Shown in pieces: positions 1 to 7,143 of a stretch of 13,639 bases of DNA. The stretch is from contig DFXM01000031.1 of the NCBI GenBank assembly GCA_002381695.1, forward strand, positions 1-13,639. The letters are read 5' to 3'. The notes beneath the pieces were generated by a model. The model searched no databases. It saw nothing but the letters and a program-made list of their open reading frames with translations, and was not told the DNA's origin. The stretch comes from Clostridium sp. UBA4108 (GTDB lineage: Bacteria > Bacillota > Clostridia > Clostridiales > Clostridiaceae). The first letter of the stretch is position 1, and the number at the start of each line of letters is the position of its first letter. Position numbers and translations under genes: made by a program.

Positions 1-5
1 GCCAT
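1..5 (-). CDS. tuf: Start of a gene running off the left edge, probably elongation factor Tu
   Basis: Only ATG plus two bases (GC) of the second codon lie inside the window, so the protein itself cannot be read. A strong ribosome binding site, GGAGGAAATAAGAAA, stands directly before the ATG, which supports a real start. EF-Tu proteins begin Met-Ala, and in clostridia tuf commonly follows sigH, often with a tRNA-Thr gene between them; this layout matches. The tuf identification is an inference from context and two codons, and another Met-Ala ribosomal operon protein such as RpmG would also fit. Confidence 0.4.
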
Positions 6-85
6 TTTCTTATTTCCTCCTTGTGTAGTTTTCTTGATTTATTTAACTTTTTAAAGTAAACTTATCCACGTGTGTTGTGTAAAAT

Positions 86-161
86 TGGAGCTCATAACCG
101 GGATTGAACCGGTGACCTCCACCTTACCAAGGTGACGCTCTACCTACTGAGCTATATGAGC
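86..161 (-). tRNA. tRNA-Thr (anticodon GGU)
   Basis: The minus strand folds as a full cloverleaf of 76 nt. The acceptor arm is GCTCATA paired with TATGAGC. The D arm contains AGCTCAGTAGGTAGAGC. The anticodon stem TCACC/GGTGG encloses the loop TTGGTAA, giving anticodon GGT (reads ACC/ACU, threonine). The T arm contains GGTTCAATCC. The discriminator base is U, and the 3' CCA is encoded (86-88). The gene sits between sigH and the probable tuf start, and no terminator was seen between it and that start, so co-transcription is possible. Confidence 0.97.
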
Positions 162-187
162 ATTTATTAACACTCTATCAATTATTG

Positions 188-216
188 AGTATACTATTAT
201 TACTCTTTATTGTCAA
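188..216 (-). promoter_or_regulatory. Vegetative promoter of tRNA-Thr (and possibly tuf)
   Basis: On the minus strand the -35 box is TTGACA (211-216), the spacer is exactly 17 bp, and the -10 box is TATACT (188-193), so 11 of 12 bases match the sigma-A consensus. Transcription would start near 181, about 20 nt before the tRNA 5' end at 161. The -35 box begins only two bases beyond the sigH stop codon. The near-perfect boxes fit a strongly expressed stable-RNA or translation-factor unit. Confidence 0.85.
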
Positions 217-218
217 TA

Positions 219-869
219 TTAATCTTTATCCTGTTCTAGACATTTCTCAAGTTTTCTCTTAACCCTCTGCAATGCATTATCTATAGATTTTGCCTGTCTA
301 TCTAGATCACATGCTATCTCTTGATAAGATTTACCATCTAAATAAGATGATAAAACTTTCATTTCTAAATCTGACAACACTTCTTGTATCTTATTTTCAA
401 TATTTGATAATTCTTCTCTACCTATGATAAGCTCCTCTGGATCTGAAACTTTTATACCAGATATTATATCTAATAGTGTTCTATCAGATTCCTCATCATA
501 GATAGGCTTATTAAGGGATACATATGTGTTAAGTGGAATATGTTTTTGTCTTGTTGCAGTTTTTACTGCAGTTATTATCTGCCTAGTTATACATAGTTCT
601 GCAAAAACTTTAAAGGATGCTAATTTATCATCCTTAAAATCTCTTATTGATTTAAATAATCCAATCATTCCCTCTTGATATATATCTTCCTTATCAGCTC
701 CAATTAAAAAATAAGACTTTGCCTTGGATTTAACAAAATTCTGATATTTGTTAAGAAGATATTCTAAGGCCCTACCATTCCCATTTCTCGCCTCTATAAC
801 AATCTCTTCATCCGTCTTCCCCTCAAATTGAGAATTGAATTCATCATTAATTGCATTCTTTCCCACCAT
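219..869 (-). CDS. sigH: RNA polymerase sigma factor SigH (sigma-30, Spo0H)
   Basis: This 216-residue sigma factor is almost the same length as Bacillus SigH. Region 2 spans about residues 37-108, including the core-binding and -10 recognition helices (KEDIYQEGMIGLFKSIRDF, then a basic stretch ending in RQKHIPLN). Region 4 with its helix-turn-helix spans about 160-210 (DGKSYQEIACDLDRQAKSIDNAL). There is no region 1.1 or separate sigma-3 domain, as expected for this class. SigH directs transition-phase and early sporulation genes in spore-forming Firmicutes. The ATG start is preceded by GGAGGGG at a good distance. The gene lies downstream of yacP but has its own promoter. Its neighbours (mrnC, rlmB and yacP upstream, tRNA-Thr and probable tuf downstream) are the usual ones for sigH. 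Confidence 0.95.
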   Translation of the reverse strand: MVGKNAINDEFNSQFEGKTDEEIVIEARNGNGRALEYLLNKYQNFVKSKAKSYFLIGADKEDIYQEGMIGLFKSIRDFKDDKLASFKVFAELCITRQIITAVKTATRQKHIPLNTYVSLNKPIYDEESDRTLLDIISGIKVSDPEELIIGREELSNIENKIQEVLSDLEMKVLSSYLDGKSYQEIACDLDRQAKSIDNALQRVKRKLEKCLEQDKD

Positions 870-903
870 ATATCCCCTCCAAATGTATGTGAACTCAATA
901 TAA

Positions 904-933
904 ATTATATATTACCTTTTTTTATCCAGTCAA
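904..933 (-). promoter_or_regulatory. Sigma-A-type promoter of sigH
   Basis: On the minus strand TTGACT (928-933), an 18-bp spacer and TATAAT (904-909) lie between the yacP stop and the sigH start. Transcription would begin near 897, leaving a leader of about 27 nt with the ribosome binding site. No terminator hairpin is visible between yacP and this promoter, so some read-through from the upstream operon is also possible. Confidence 0.75.
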
Positions 934-939
934 GGAATA

Positions 940-1449
940 TCACTTACCTCTTCTTATTTTGTCAAGTTTTTCCACACTCTCTTTATCTAAAAACTCCTCT
1001 AACAAGTTTCTTTTTTCGGAATACTTTTTTTCGTAGCTTTTTGATATTTTACTATTCTCTTCTGTAACCAAGTGATAAAACTCTATTGAGGATACCCTTA
1101 TAGCTCCACGCTGAAACACCAACTGTTGCTCAAGAGAATCAGATGTAACTACATACACTTCCGATTTCCTCCCAATACCATTAACAACCCTCTCTATATA
1201 GCTATCAGCGGTTTCATCTACCTTTGTAAATACAACAGTTAGATTTCCCATCCTCTCTTTTTTTTCCAAACTTCCTTTAACTCTATGTGCATCAAAGACT
1301 AATATTATTTTACACCCTTTATATGCTGAATAATTCAAAAGCAAATCTATAAGTTTGCTTCTGGCACCCTCATAGCTATAATCTTTTATACCTCTTAGAG
1401 AGGGCCAGCTATTTATAACATTATAACCATCTACAAATATATGCTTCAA
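940..1449 (-). CDS. yacP: NYN (PIN-like) domain ribonuclease, YacP/Rae1 family
   Basis: This 169-residue protein matches the layout of Bacillus subtilis YacP (Rae1), a ribosome-associated endoribonuclease that cuts certain mRNAs at the ribosomal A site. Visible NYN/PIN landmarks are FVDGYNVI at residues 5-12 (first acidic residue), VFDAHRVKG in the middle, TKVDETADSYIERV, and VVTSDSLEQ (late acidic residue). The C-terminal tail is basic and helical. The start codon is TTG at 1449-1447. It places MKHIFVDGYN at the family's usual N-terminus, and no better ATG exists. The ribosome binding site is weak (GGAA), and the rlmB stop is only 18 bases upstream, so translational coupling to rlmB is likely. 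The RNase role is taken from the family. Confidence 0.88.
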   Translation of the reverse strand: MKHIFVDGYNVINSWPSLRGIKDYSYEGARSKLIDLLLNYSAYKGCKIILVFDAHRVKGSLEKKERMGNLTVVFTKVDETADSYIERVVNGIGRKSEVYVVTSDSLEQQLVFQRGAIRVSSIEFYHLVTEENSKISKSYEKKYSEKRNLLEEFLDKESVEKLDKIRRGK

Positions 1450-1467
1450 GTATAATTCCAGCCTAAA

Positions 1468-2397
1468 CTACAATATTCTTTGTTTCATAATTTCGTATGT
1501 AACTATTCCACAAGCTACAGATGCATTTAAAGAGTTTACCTTTCCAACCATCGGTATCTTTATTAGTACATCACACTTTTCTTTAGTTAGTTTAGAAATT
1601 CCTTTACCTTCGCTACCTACTACTAATGCTATCGCTCCCTTAAGATTAGCTTCGTAGCAATATTTTTCTCCTACCATATCTGCCCCATACACCCAAACAC
1701 CTTGTTCTTTTAACTCTTCAATTGTAGCATTTATGTTAGTTACCTTTGCAATTTTAATATATTCTGTTGCCCCTACAGATGTTTTATATACAGTTGGAGT
1801 TATACCAACATTCTTTCTTTTAGGTATTATTATTCCATGAACTCCACACACTTCTGCCGTTCTAATTATTGAACCTAGATTATGAGGATCTTCTATCTCA
1901 TCTAATATTAAAATAAATGGTTCTTCATTTTTAGATTGGGCATATTCAAAAATATCTGAAACCTGATAATATTTATACGGTGTAACCATAGCTATTACGC
2001 CTTGATGGTTTCCTAATTCACTCATTGCATCTAGCTTAGCTCTCTCTACCTGCTTAACTACAATCCCTTTTTCTTTTGCTAATCCAAATACTACATTTAT
2101 AGATCCTTTGGTGTCACCTTTAGCCACAAAAATCTGCTCTATAGTTCTATCAGATTTTAGCGCCTCAATTACAGCATTTCTTCCCTCTATTATATCTTCT
2201 CTTACTACATCAGTTTTTCTAATTTCTTTCACCGCTGCATCTTTTTTTATTTCTGATGTGTTTCTCCTAGATTCTGCTACATCTTTTTTAGTCTCTGATG
2301 TTTTTCTTCTGAATTCCGCTCCACCTCTTCTTGCTTCTGTTGAAGTACTTCTTTTGGAAACTATTCTTTCACTTTTACCTCTAAATTTCTCTTTCAT
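1468..2397 (-). CDS. rlmB: 23S rRNA (guanosine-2'-O-)-methyltransferase RlmB (TrmH/SpoU family)
   Basis: RlmB methylates the 2'-O of a conserved guanosine in the peptidyl-transferase loop of 23S rRNA (G2251 in E. coli numbering), using S-adenosylmethionine. This protein is 309 residues. The substrate-binding domain starts at about residue 69 (IIEGRNAVIEAL) and runs to about 140. The SPOUT catalytic domain has motif 1 NLGSIIRTAEVCG (173-185, with N173 and R179), motif 2 VVGSEGKGI (259-267) and motif 3 IPMVGKVNSLNAS (281-293), which form the knotted SAM site. The first ~65 residues are an unusual Arg/Lys/Glu/Ser-rich tail containing a duplicated 14-residue unit; typical RlmB proteins are about 245-250 residues. 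The ATG is preceded by GGAGAG. It lies 16 bases after thyX and 18 before yacP in one operon. Confidence 0.95.
   Translation of the reverse strand: MKEKFRGKSERIVSKRSTSTEARRGGAEFRRKTSETKKDVAESRRNTSEIKKDAAVKEIRKTDVVREDIIEGRNAVIEALKSDRTIEQIFVAKGDTKGSINVVFGLAKEKGIVVKQVERAKLDAMSELGNHQGVIAMVTPYKYYQVSDIFEYAQSKNEEPFILILDEIEDPHNLGSIIRTAEVCGVHGIIIPKRKNVGITPTVYKTSVGATEYIKIAKVTNINATIEELKEQGVWVYGADMVGEKYCYEANLKGAIALVVGSEGKGISKLTKEKCDVLIKIPMVGKVNSLNASVACGIVTYEIMKQRIL
2236..2319 (-). repeat. Two tandem 42-bp units in the rlmB N-terminal tail
   Basis: Unit 1 (2278-2319) encodes AEFRRKTSETKKDV and unit 2 (2236-2277) encodes AESRRNTSEIKKDA. Aligned by hand, the two DNA units agree at 33 of 42 bases, and their length is a multiple of three, so the frame is kept. 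This looks like an old in-frame duplication that extended a flexible, highly charged tail. Confidence 0.8.
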
Positions 2398-2413
2398 AAA
2401 ATATCTCTCCTAC

Positions 2414-3205
2414 TTATATATTACTGTATTTCTTTCTAATTTCAATTATTTTCCCACAAGTCATGGAGCCTTCTGGACAAGCACCTTTAACACAGCTTGG
2501 TCCTGCGCCCTTAAACAAATTAGGTGCTACTACTTTTACTTCTTTAAGCATCCTAAGAGCTAAATCTCTTATCTCCCACTGTGCTCTATCGCAACATCTA
2601 TGGTTAAAGAAATGTATAAGTTCTCTAACATTCATTGTAGCTATAATTTTTGTTTCACATGCATTAGGAAATATATATCTTGCATCCTCTATGGCTCTTT
2701 TTTCAGCAGTAGCTTTAAGTTTTTTTAATTCTTTTTCATTAATTTCTTCACATTGTCTATTTTTCTTTGTTTCTGCAACCAAATTACTAAATATTGATTC
2801 CTTTAGCAATTCAGTTATTCTGTCATAGTCTTCTTGGTCTCTTTTCATAGCTTCCATAAATATTCTTTTACATTCTTCATCTTTTTCTATAGCTGGAGGA
2901 ATTATGTATTGAAAAGCATCTAATTTAACATATCTTTGACTTTGTTGAGAATATGATGCAACTCTATGTCTTACTAATTGATGTGTTAAACTTCTTGAAA
3001 CTCCCTCTATGGCAAATGTAAAACTTACATGTTCCATAGGAGAATAATGTCCATAACTAGCTAACATATTTATAAAGTTAGTTGTCTTCTCCTCAGTTAA
3101 GCTTTCACCTATTTCATCTATTCCCACAGAACTATAACACAGTTTTGCTGCTGCAGCTACTACTTTCTCTGGGTTTGGAGTATGTTCTAATAATTTTACT
3201 TTCAC
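2414..3205 (-). CDS. thyX: Flavin-dependent thymidylate synthase ThyX
   Basis: ThyX makes dTMP from dUMP using methylene-tetrahydrofolate, FAD and NADPH, and is unrelated to ThyA. The signature RHR-x7-S is present as RHRVASYSQQS (residues 79-89), preceded by GHYSPMEHVSFTFAIEGVSR (52-71), which contributes to FAD and dUMP binding. The open frame reaches a GTG at 3214, but I prefer the GTG at 3205. AGGTG stands six bases before it, whereas AAGG lies only three bases before the first GTG. The chosen start also gives MKVKLLEHTP, the usual family N-terminus, at 263 residues. With this start the mrnC stop (TAG, 3209-3207) ends one base before thyX, so the two are likely translationally coupled. Whether the organism also carries ThyA cannot be seen here. 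Confidence 0.95.
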   Translation of the reverse strand: MKVKLLEHTPNPEKVVAAAAKLCYSSVGIDEIGESLTEEKTTNFINMLASYGHYSPMEHVSFTFAIEGVSRSLTHQLVRHRVASYSQQSQRYVKLDAFQYIIPPAIEKDEECKRIFMEAMKRDQEDYDRITELLKESIFSNLVAETKKNRQCEEINEKELKKLKATAEKRAIEDARYIFPNACETKIIATMNVRELIHFFNHRCCDRAQWEIRDLALRMLKEVKVVAPNLFKGAGPSCVKGACPEGSMTCGKIIEIRKKYSNI

Positions 3206-3206
3206 T

Positions 3207-3617
3207 CTAAACACCTACCTTAATAATTTCATTTAATAAATAATCTAATCTTTCTTCTTTGTCTAATATGTATAAGTATCCTATTAGTGCCTCAAATCCT
3301 GTCGCACATCTATATTCACCTATATCTGCATTTTTAGGTGCATTAGATTTAGTATTTCTACCTCTCTTAAATATCGCAATCTCTTCTTCATTTAAATATT
3401 CTAAGATATGTTTCATATAATTGCTTTGGGCTTTAGCTTTTACATGTGATACTGTTTTTATATGTATTTTATGAACATTCATTGTTTTATTTTCACTAAC
3501 TATATAAGTTCTTATAAAAACCTCATAAACTGCATCTCCTATTAATGCTAGCACAAGAGGATTTAAAAATTTAGCTTCCTCTTCAGTAAATCTCCCCTTA
3601 AGTAATTGAAATTCCAT
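3207..3617 (-). CDS. mrnC: Mini-ribonuclease III (MrnC)
   Basis: Mini-III is a small RNase III without a double-stranded-RNA-binding domain that trims the ends of 23S rRNA precursor in Firmicutes. The 136-residue length fits. The RNase III core is visible as LALIGDAVYE (23-32, containing catalytic-type D28 and E32) and YRCATGFEALIGYLYI (102-117, containing E109). FKRGRNTKS (83-91) corresponds to the conserved basic loop of the family. The ATG is preceded by GAGGAG. It is the first gene of the mrnC-thyX-rlmB-yacP operon, and a promoter candidate lies directly upstream. In Bacillus the gene follows cysS; here a threonine deaminase and a terminator stand upstream instead. Confidence 0.94.
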   Translation of the reverse strand: MEFQLLKGRFTEEEAKFLNPLVLALIGDAVYEVFIRTYIVSENKTMNVHKIHIKTVSHVKAKAQSNYMKHILEYLNEEEIAIFKRGRNTKSNAPKNADIGEYRCATGFEALIGYLYILDKEERLDYLLNEIIKVGV

Positions 3618-3651
3618 AAATTTCTCCTCGTCGAATTATATTTTACATCTT

Positions 3652-3681
3652 ATTATACCGATTAAAATCATAATATGTAAA
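3652..3681 (-). promoter_or_regulatory. Candidate promoter of the mrnC-thyX-rlmB-yacP operon
   Basis: On the minus strand TTTACA (3676-3681), an 18-bp spacer and TATAAT (3652-3657) stand about 35 bases before the mrnC start. The -35 box overlaps the base of the hairpin terminator of the preceding gene, so one unit ends and the next begins in the same few bases. Confidence 0.6.
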
Positions 3682-3718
3682 TAAGAGTTATCATTAAATT
3701 AATGATAACTCTTATTTA
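3678..3718 (-). terminator. Hairpin terminator after the threonine deaminase gene
   Basis: A perfect 19-bp stem (3678-3696 paired with 3700-3718) encloses a three-base loop. The stem is A/T-rich, with T-rich bases at its 3' foot on the minus strand but no long U run outside it. It separates the upstream ilvA unit from the mrnC operon. The symmetry would let it act in either direction, but nothing convergent is seen here. Confidence 0.6.
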
Positions 3719-3800
3719 GATTACTGTCATCTAAATAAAGTTTTAATCTATAAACATAATGCTAATTTGAAATTAAGATTAATCTAAACATAACACATCT

Positions 3801-5012
3801 TTATTTCTCCAACAACATAAATTTATATCCCTTATTCTCCAGTGAGAATAATATAGTGTCTGCATGTTCTTTAGATTGAGTTTCTATTTCAAATGCTACA
3901 TTTGTAAAATCTAGTCCTTTTGAATTCCATGTTTTATCTTGTCTTGTTTTAGATATATTACCACCTAATCTAACTATCTCAGATATTACAGAACTTAATT
4001 CTCCAACCTTATCTTGAATTTCTATTGATATATTTATTCTCCTCTTTAACATCACTAGTCCTCTATCAATTATCTTAGACACCATAGCTATATCTATATT
4101 TCCTCCACTGATAACAGCTACCACCTTTTTACCATCTTCTTTTATCTTTCCAGATAAAAGAGCTGCTACAGTAGCAGCTCCCGCTCCTTCAGCTAGTATT
4201 TTGTTTCTTTCAATTAATGTAAATATACCACTTGCAATTTCATCTTCACTTACAGTTACAATATCATCTATATATTTTCTCATATATTTAAATGTGTCTT
4301 CTCCTGGAGTTTTAACTGATATTCCATCCGCCAAAGATTTTACACCTGGAAGTGTAGTTATTCGATTCTTAAGAAGAGATATCTTACTAGATGCAATTAT
4401 TTCTGCTTGAACTCCTATTATTTTTATGTTGGGATTAATCTCTTTAGCAGCTATTGCTATGCCAGATATTAATCCACCTCCACCTATAGGGACAACTATC
4501 ACATCTACGTCTGGTATATCGTCGAGAATCTCTAATGCAATAGTTCCTTGACCTGCTATTATCTTATCATCATTAAATGGGTGAACAAATGTTGCTCCTG
4601 TTTCCTGCTGAACCTGAATAGCTCTATCATAACATTCATCATAAACTTCACCATACTGTATAACTTCCGCTCCATAATGCTTAGTAGCTTGAACCTTAGT
4701 AAGTGGAGCTGTTATAGGCATAACTATTATTGATTTAATTCCAAAAGCTTTTGCTGCATATGCCACTCCTTGCGCATGATTTCCAGCTGATGAAGCGATT
4801 ACACCATTCTTTTTTTCTTGCTCCGACAATGAACAAATTTTATTATAAGCTCCTCGTAATTTAAAAGATCCTGTTTTTTGTTTATTTTCATACTTTAAAT
4901 AAATTTCACACCCACTCTGTCTTGAAATAGTAGAAGAATAAAATAATGGTGTTCTTCTTATAATACCTTTTAAATTTCCTTGTGCTTCTTTTACATCCTT
5001 AAGTGTAATCAT
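3801..5012 (-). CDS. ilvA: Threonine ammonia-lyase (threonine deaminase), PLP-dependent, with one C-terminal ACT domain
   Basis: The enzyme converts L-threonine to 2-oxobutyrate and ammonia, for isoleucine synthesis or threonine catabolism. In the 403-residue protein the PLP lysine is K51 in GSFKLRGAYN. The substrate loop is SSAGNHAQG (74-82), the glycine-rich phosphate loop is GGGGLISG (177-184), and SGGN is at 302-305. A single ACT-like domain follows at about 327-400 (RRINISIEIQDKVGELSSVI onwards). This differs from long biosynthetic IlvA with its two ACT-like units, and from short TdcB. Catabolic versus biosynthetic use cannot be decided; no isoleucine genes or T-box lie nearby. The ATG follows AAGGAG. 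The gene stands alone between proS and a strong hairpin. Confidence 0.92.
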   Translation of the reverse strand: MITLKDVKEAQGNLKGIIRRTPLFYSSTISRQSGCEIYLKYENKQKTGSFKLRGAYNKICSLSEQEKKNGVIASSAGNHAQGVAYAAKAFGIKSIIVMPITAPLTKVQATKHYGAEVIQYGEVYDECYDRAIQVQQETGATFVHPFNDDKIIAGQGTIALEILDDIPDVDVIVVPIGGGGLISGIAIAAKEINPNIKIIGVQAEIIASSKISLLKNRITTLPGVKSLADGISVKTPGEDTFKYMRKYIDDIVTVSEDEIASGIFTLIERNKILAEGAGAATVAALLSGKIKEDGKKVVAVISGGNIDIAMVSKIIDRGLVMLKRRINISIEIQDKVGELSSVISEIVRLGGNISKTRQDKTWNSKGLDFTNVAFEIETQSKEHADTILFSLENKGYKFMLLEK

Positions 5013-5176
5013 CTATATCTCTCCTTAATTTATTTCTTCTATTAAAACAATTTCTCTGATCACACTTAATGTTCCCTAATACAGTAAAGTTAACACAGTC
5101 TTCTAACACTAAATTTGGTGAAATCAAACTCTATATAATATCTTTATAGTAAATATCTCATTCTACTTTCGCCAAA
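5013..5176 (-). other. Intergenic region proS to ilvA
   Basis: These 164 bases hold the ilvA ribosome binding site but no promoter or terminator I would defend. Two arms, TTTGGCGAAA (5176-5167) and TTTCACCAAA (5123-5114) on the minus strand, could pair at nine of ten positions directly after the proS stop, with 43 bases between them. This may be a weak structured end of proS. ilvA could be expressed by read-through from proS or from an unrecognised promoter. Confidence 0.4.
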
Positions 5177-6889
5177 CTAAATTTTAATATTATTAAGTTT
5201 AAACTCTTTTTTGATTCTATCAATAACTTCATTTATAGGGATGTTTTCTATCTCCGCTTCTTTTCTTAATTTAAATTCAACTTTATTTTCTAGTATTTTT
5301 TTACCTACAGTTATTCTTATAGGTATGCCTATAAGATCTGCATCCTTAAATTTAACTCCAACTCTATCATCTCTATCATCTAATAATACATCTATTCCTA
5401 ACTCTTTTAATTCAGAATATAACTTTTCTGCCACTTCCATTTGTTCCTCATTTTTTATAAATACTGGTGCTATTATTACTTTAAATGGTGCTACTGCTAA
5501 TGGCCATATTATTCCATTTTCATCATGATGTTGTTCAATTATAGCTGCCATAGTCCTATTTATTCCTATCCCATAACATCCCATTACTAATGGTTTTTCG
5601 TCCCCTTTTTCATCTAGAAAGTTAGCTTTCATAGATTCTGAATATTTTGTTCCTAACTTAAATATGTGCCCCACTTCAACTCCTCTTCTAATATCAAAAG
5701 GTCCACCACACTTTGGACATATATCCCCTAAGACTACATTCCTGAAATCTCCTACTATACCACTGAAATCTCTTCCATAATTTACATTTTCGTAATGATA
5801 TCCTGTATGATTAGCTCCAACAATAAAGTTATACATTTTAGTAACCTCACTATCTACCAATAGCACGTCTACTTTGATTCCTATAGGTCCGGCGAATCCA
5901 ATCTCTGCATTGGTTGCCCTGCTGACTACTAATTCATCCGCCATTGAAAAATCTATGGCTCCACCTAATGCATTTATCACTTTAATCTCATTGACACTTC
6001 TATCTCCCCTTACCATTACGCCAACAACTTTTTCGTCAACCTTATAAATAAGAGTTTTAGCAAATTTCTTTTCAGTAGTGTTAAAGAAATTAACTAGATC
6101 TTCAATAGTTCTAATATTAGGAGTTTCAATTTCTCTTGTATCTAATAGTTCTTCCTTTTCTTGCTCTTGTGGAATAGCCATTGCTTTTTCCATATTAGCA
6201 GCATAGCTACACTCTGTACAAAATGCAATTTCATCTTCACCAATTTCTGATTTAACCATAAATTCTGCTGACCCTGAACCACCCATTGCACCTGAATCAG
6301 CTTCAACTGCACTAAAGTCTAGTTCACATCTACTAAATATACTATTATACGCCTTATACATCTTCTGGTAAGATATGTCTAATCCATCATTATCTTTATC
6401 AAAACTATAGGCATCCTTCATTACAAACTCTCTAGATCTCATAACTCCAAATCTTGGTCTTCTTTCATCTCTATATTTTGTTTGTATTTGATAAAGATTC
6501 AATGGCAATTGTTTATATGACCTAATTTCACTTCTGGCAATATCTGTGAATACTTCTTCATGAGTTGGTCCTAAGCAAAAATCTCTACCATTTCTGTCTT
6601 TTAATCTAAACATTTCTGGTCCTAAAGTATCCCATCTACCAGACTCCTTCCAAAGTTCCCCTGGAATTAATGCAGATGCTAAAAATTCTTGAGCTCCAGC
6701 CTTATCCATTTCATCTCTAACTAGATTTTCAATGTTTCTTAATACTCTAATTCCATTGGGCATAAAAGTATAAACCCCTGATGCTGCTTTTCTTATCATT
6801 CCCGCACGAAGCATTAACTGATGACTACTAATTTCAGCTTCTCCTGGAATCTCTCTTAGTGTGCTTATAAGCATATTTGAAAGTCTCAT
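5177..6889 (-). CDS. proS: Prolyl-tRNA synthetase (bacterial type, with inserted editing domain)
   Basis: This class II synthetase charges tRNA-Pro in the cytoplasm. The 570-residue length is typical of the bacterial form. The catalytic core shows GPTHEEVFTD (107-116), motif 2 within YRDERRPRFGVMRSREF (139-155) and motif 3 GCYGIGINRT (437-446). The INS editing domain, which hydrolyses mischarged Ala-tRNA-Pro, lies between motifs 2 and 3 at about 224-410. Its FAKTLIYK (276-283) holds the lysine equivalent to the key E. coli K279. CxxC pairs at 224/227 and 391/394 flank the insert and could bind metal. The anticodon-binding domain is about 468-560. The ATG is preceded by AGGAGG. The upstream leader is a proline-specific T-box, so expression should rise when uncharged tRNA-Pro accumulates. 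Confidence 0.97.
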   Translation of the reverse strand: MRLSNMLISTLREIPGEAEISSHQLMLRAGMIRKAASGVYTFMPNGIRVLRNIENLVRDEMDKAGAQEFLASALIPGELWKESGRWDTLGPEMFRLKDRNGRDFCLGPTHEEVFTDIARSEIRSYKQLPLNLYQIQTKYRDERRPRFGVMRSREFVMKDAYSFDKDNDGLDISYQKMYKAYNSIFSRCELDFSAVEADSGAMGGSGSAEFMVKSEIGEDEIAFCTECSYAANMEKAMAIPQEQEKEELLDTREIETPNIRTIEDLVNFFNTTEKKFAKTLIYKVDEKVVGVMVRGDRSVNEIKVINALGGAIDFSMADELVVSRATNAEIGFAGPIGIKVDVLLVDSEVTKMYNFIVGANHTGYHYENVNYGRDFSGIVGDFRNVVLGDICPKCGGPFDIRRGVEVGHIFKLGTKYSESMKANFLDEKGDEKPLVMGCYGIGINRTMAAIIEQHHDENGIIWPLAVAPFKVIIAPVFIKNEEQMEVAEKLYSELKELGIDVLLDDRDDRVGVKFKDADLIGIPIRITVGKKILENKVEFKLRKEAEIENIPINEVIDRIKKEFKLNNIKI

Positions 6890-6933
6890 TTTTTCTTCCT
6901 CCTATATATTTATATATTAATTATTAATTTTGC

Positions 6934-6969
6934 AAAAAAATAAACTCACCCTATTCATAGGGCGAGTTT
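6934..6969 (-). terminator. Regulated terminator of the proS T-box leader
   Basis: On the minus strand AAACTCGCCCTA pairs with TAGGGTGAGTTT (12 bp with one G-U pair) around a TGAA loop, and a run of seven T follows at 6940-6934. It forms when charged tRNA-Pro is plentiful and competes with the antiterminator containing the T-box sequence. Confidence 0.92.
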
Positions 6970-7137
6970 TATCGCGGTACCACCTAAATTTGTACTCAAT
7001 TATATAACGGTATTTTACCGGTAGTTAACTACTGCTCAAAAGCGGGTTCAAAATTTGTGAAAATCTTTCAGCTTATGATTTTCTCTCTGTAAATAAATTT
7101 CTACTATTCTTCGTCATAGCATATCTTTATATAGTTT
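6934..7137 (-). promoter_or_regulatory. T-box riboswitch leader of proS, specifier CCC (proline)
   Basis: The leader runs from the promoter start near 7137 to the terminator. Stem I carries GACGAAGAATAGTA and the AGAGAG region. The specifier loop reads GAA-CCC-G followed by CTTTTGAGC, so the specifier codon CCC lies at 7046-7044, matching tRNA-Pro with anticodon GGG. A small hairpin CGGTA-AAA-TACCG follows at 7020-7008. The conserved T-box sequence AGGTGGTACCGCG is at 6985-6973. An intrinsic terminator comes directly after. By the known mechanism, uncharged tRNA-Pro pairs with the specifier and the T-box bulge and stabilises the antiterminator. This accounts for most of the roughly 400-base gap between proS and yacL. 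Confidence 0.95.
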
Positions 7138-7143
7138 TAATAA

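Noticed and set aside
828..1067. 79-residue plus-strand open frame near the sigH/yacP boundary
   Set aside because: It crosses the sigH promoter and yacP in antisense; the product is a Phe-rich shadow without a ribosome binding site.
2108..2563. 151-residue plus-strand open frame across rlmB and thyX
   Set aside because: It is antisense to two well-identified genes, and its hydrophobic, Ser-rich product mirrors the charged rlmB tail read backwards.
3744..3793. Short direct repeat, TAATCTATAAACATAA and TAATCTAAACATAA, downstream of ilvA
   Set aside because: It is short, imperfect and A/T-rich; it shows no attachment-site or insertion context and is likely chance.
5211..5528. 105-residue plus-strand open frame within proS
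   Set aside because: It is antisense to the proS anticodon-binding domain, with no start signals or recognisable motifs.
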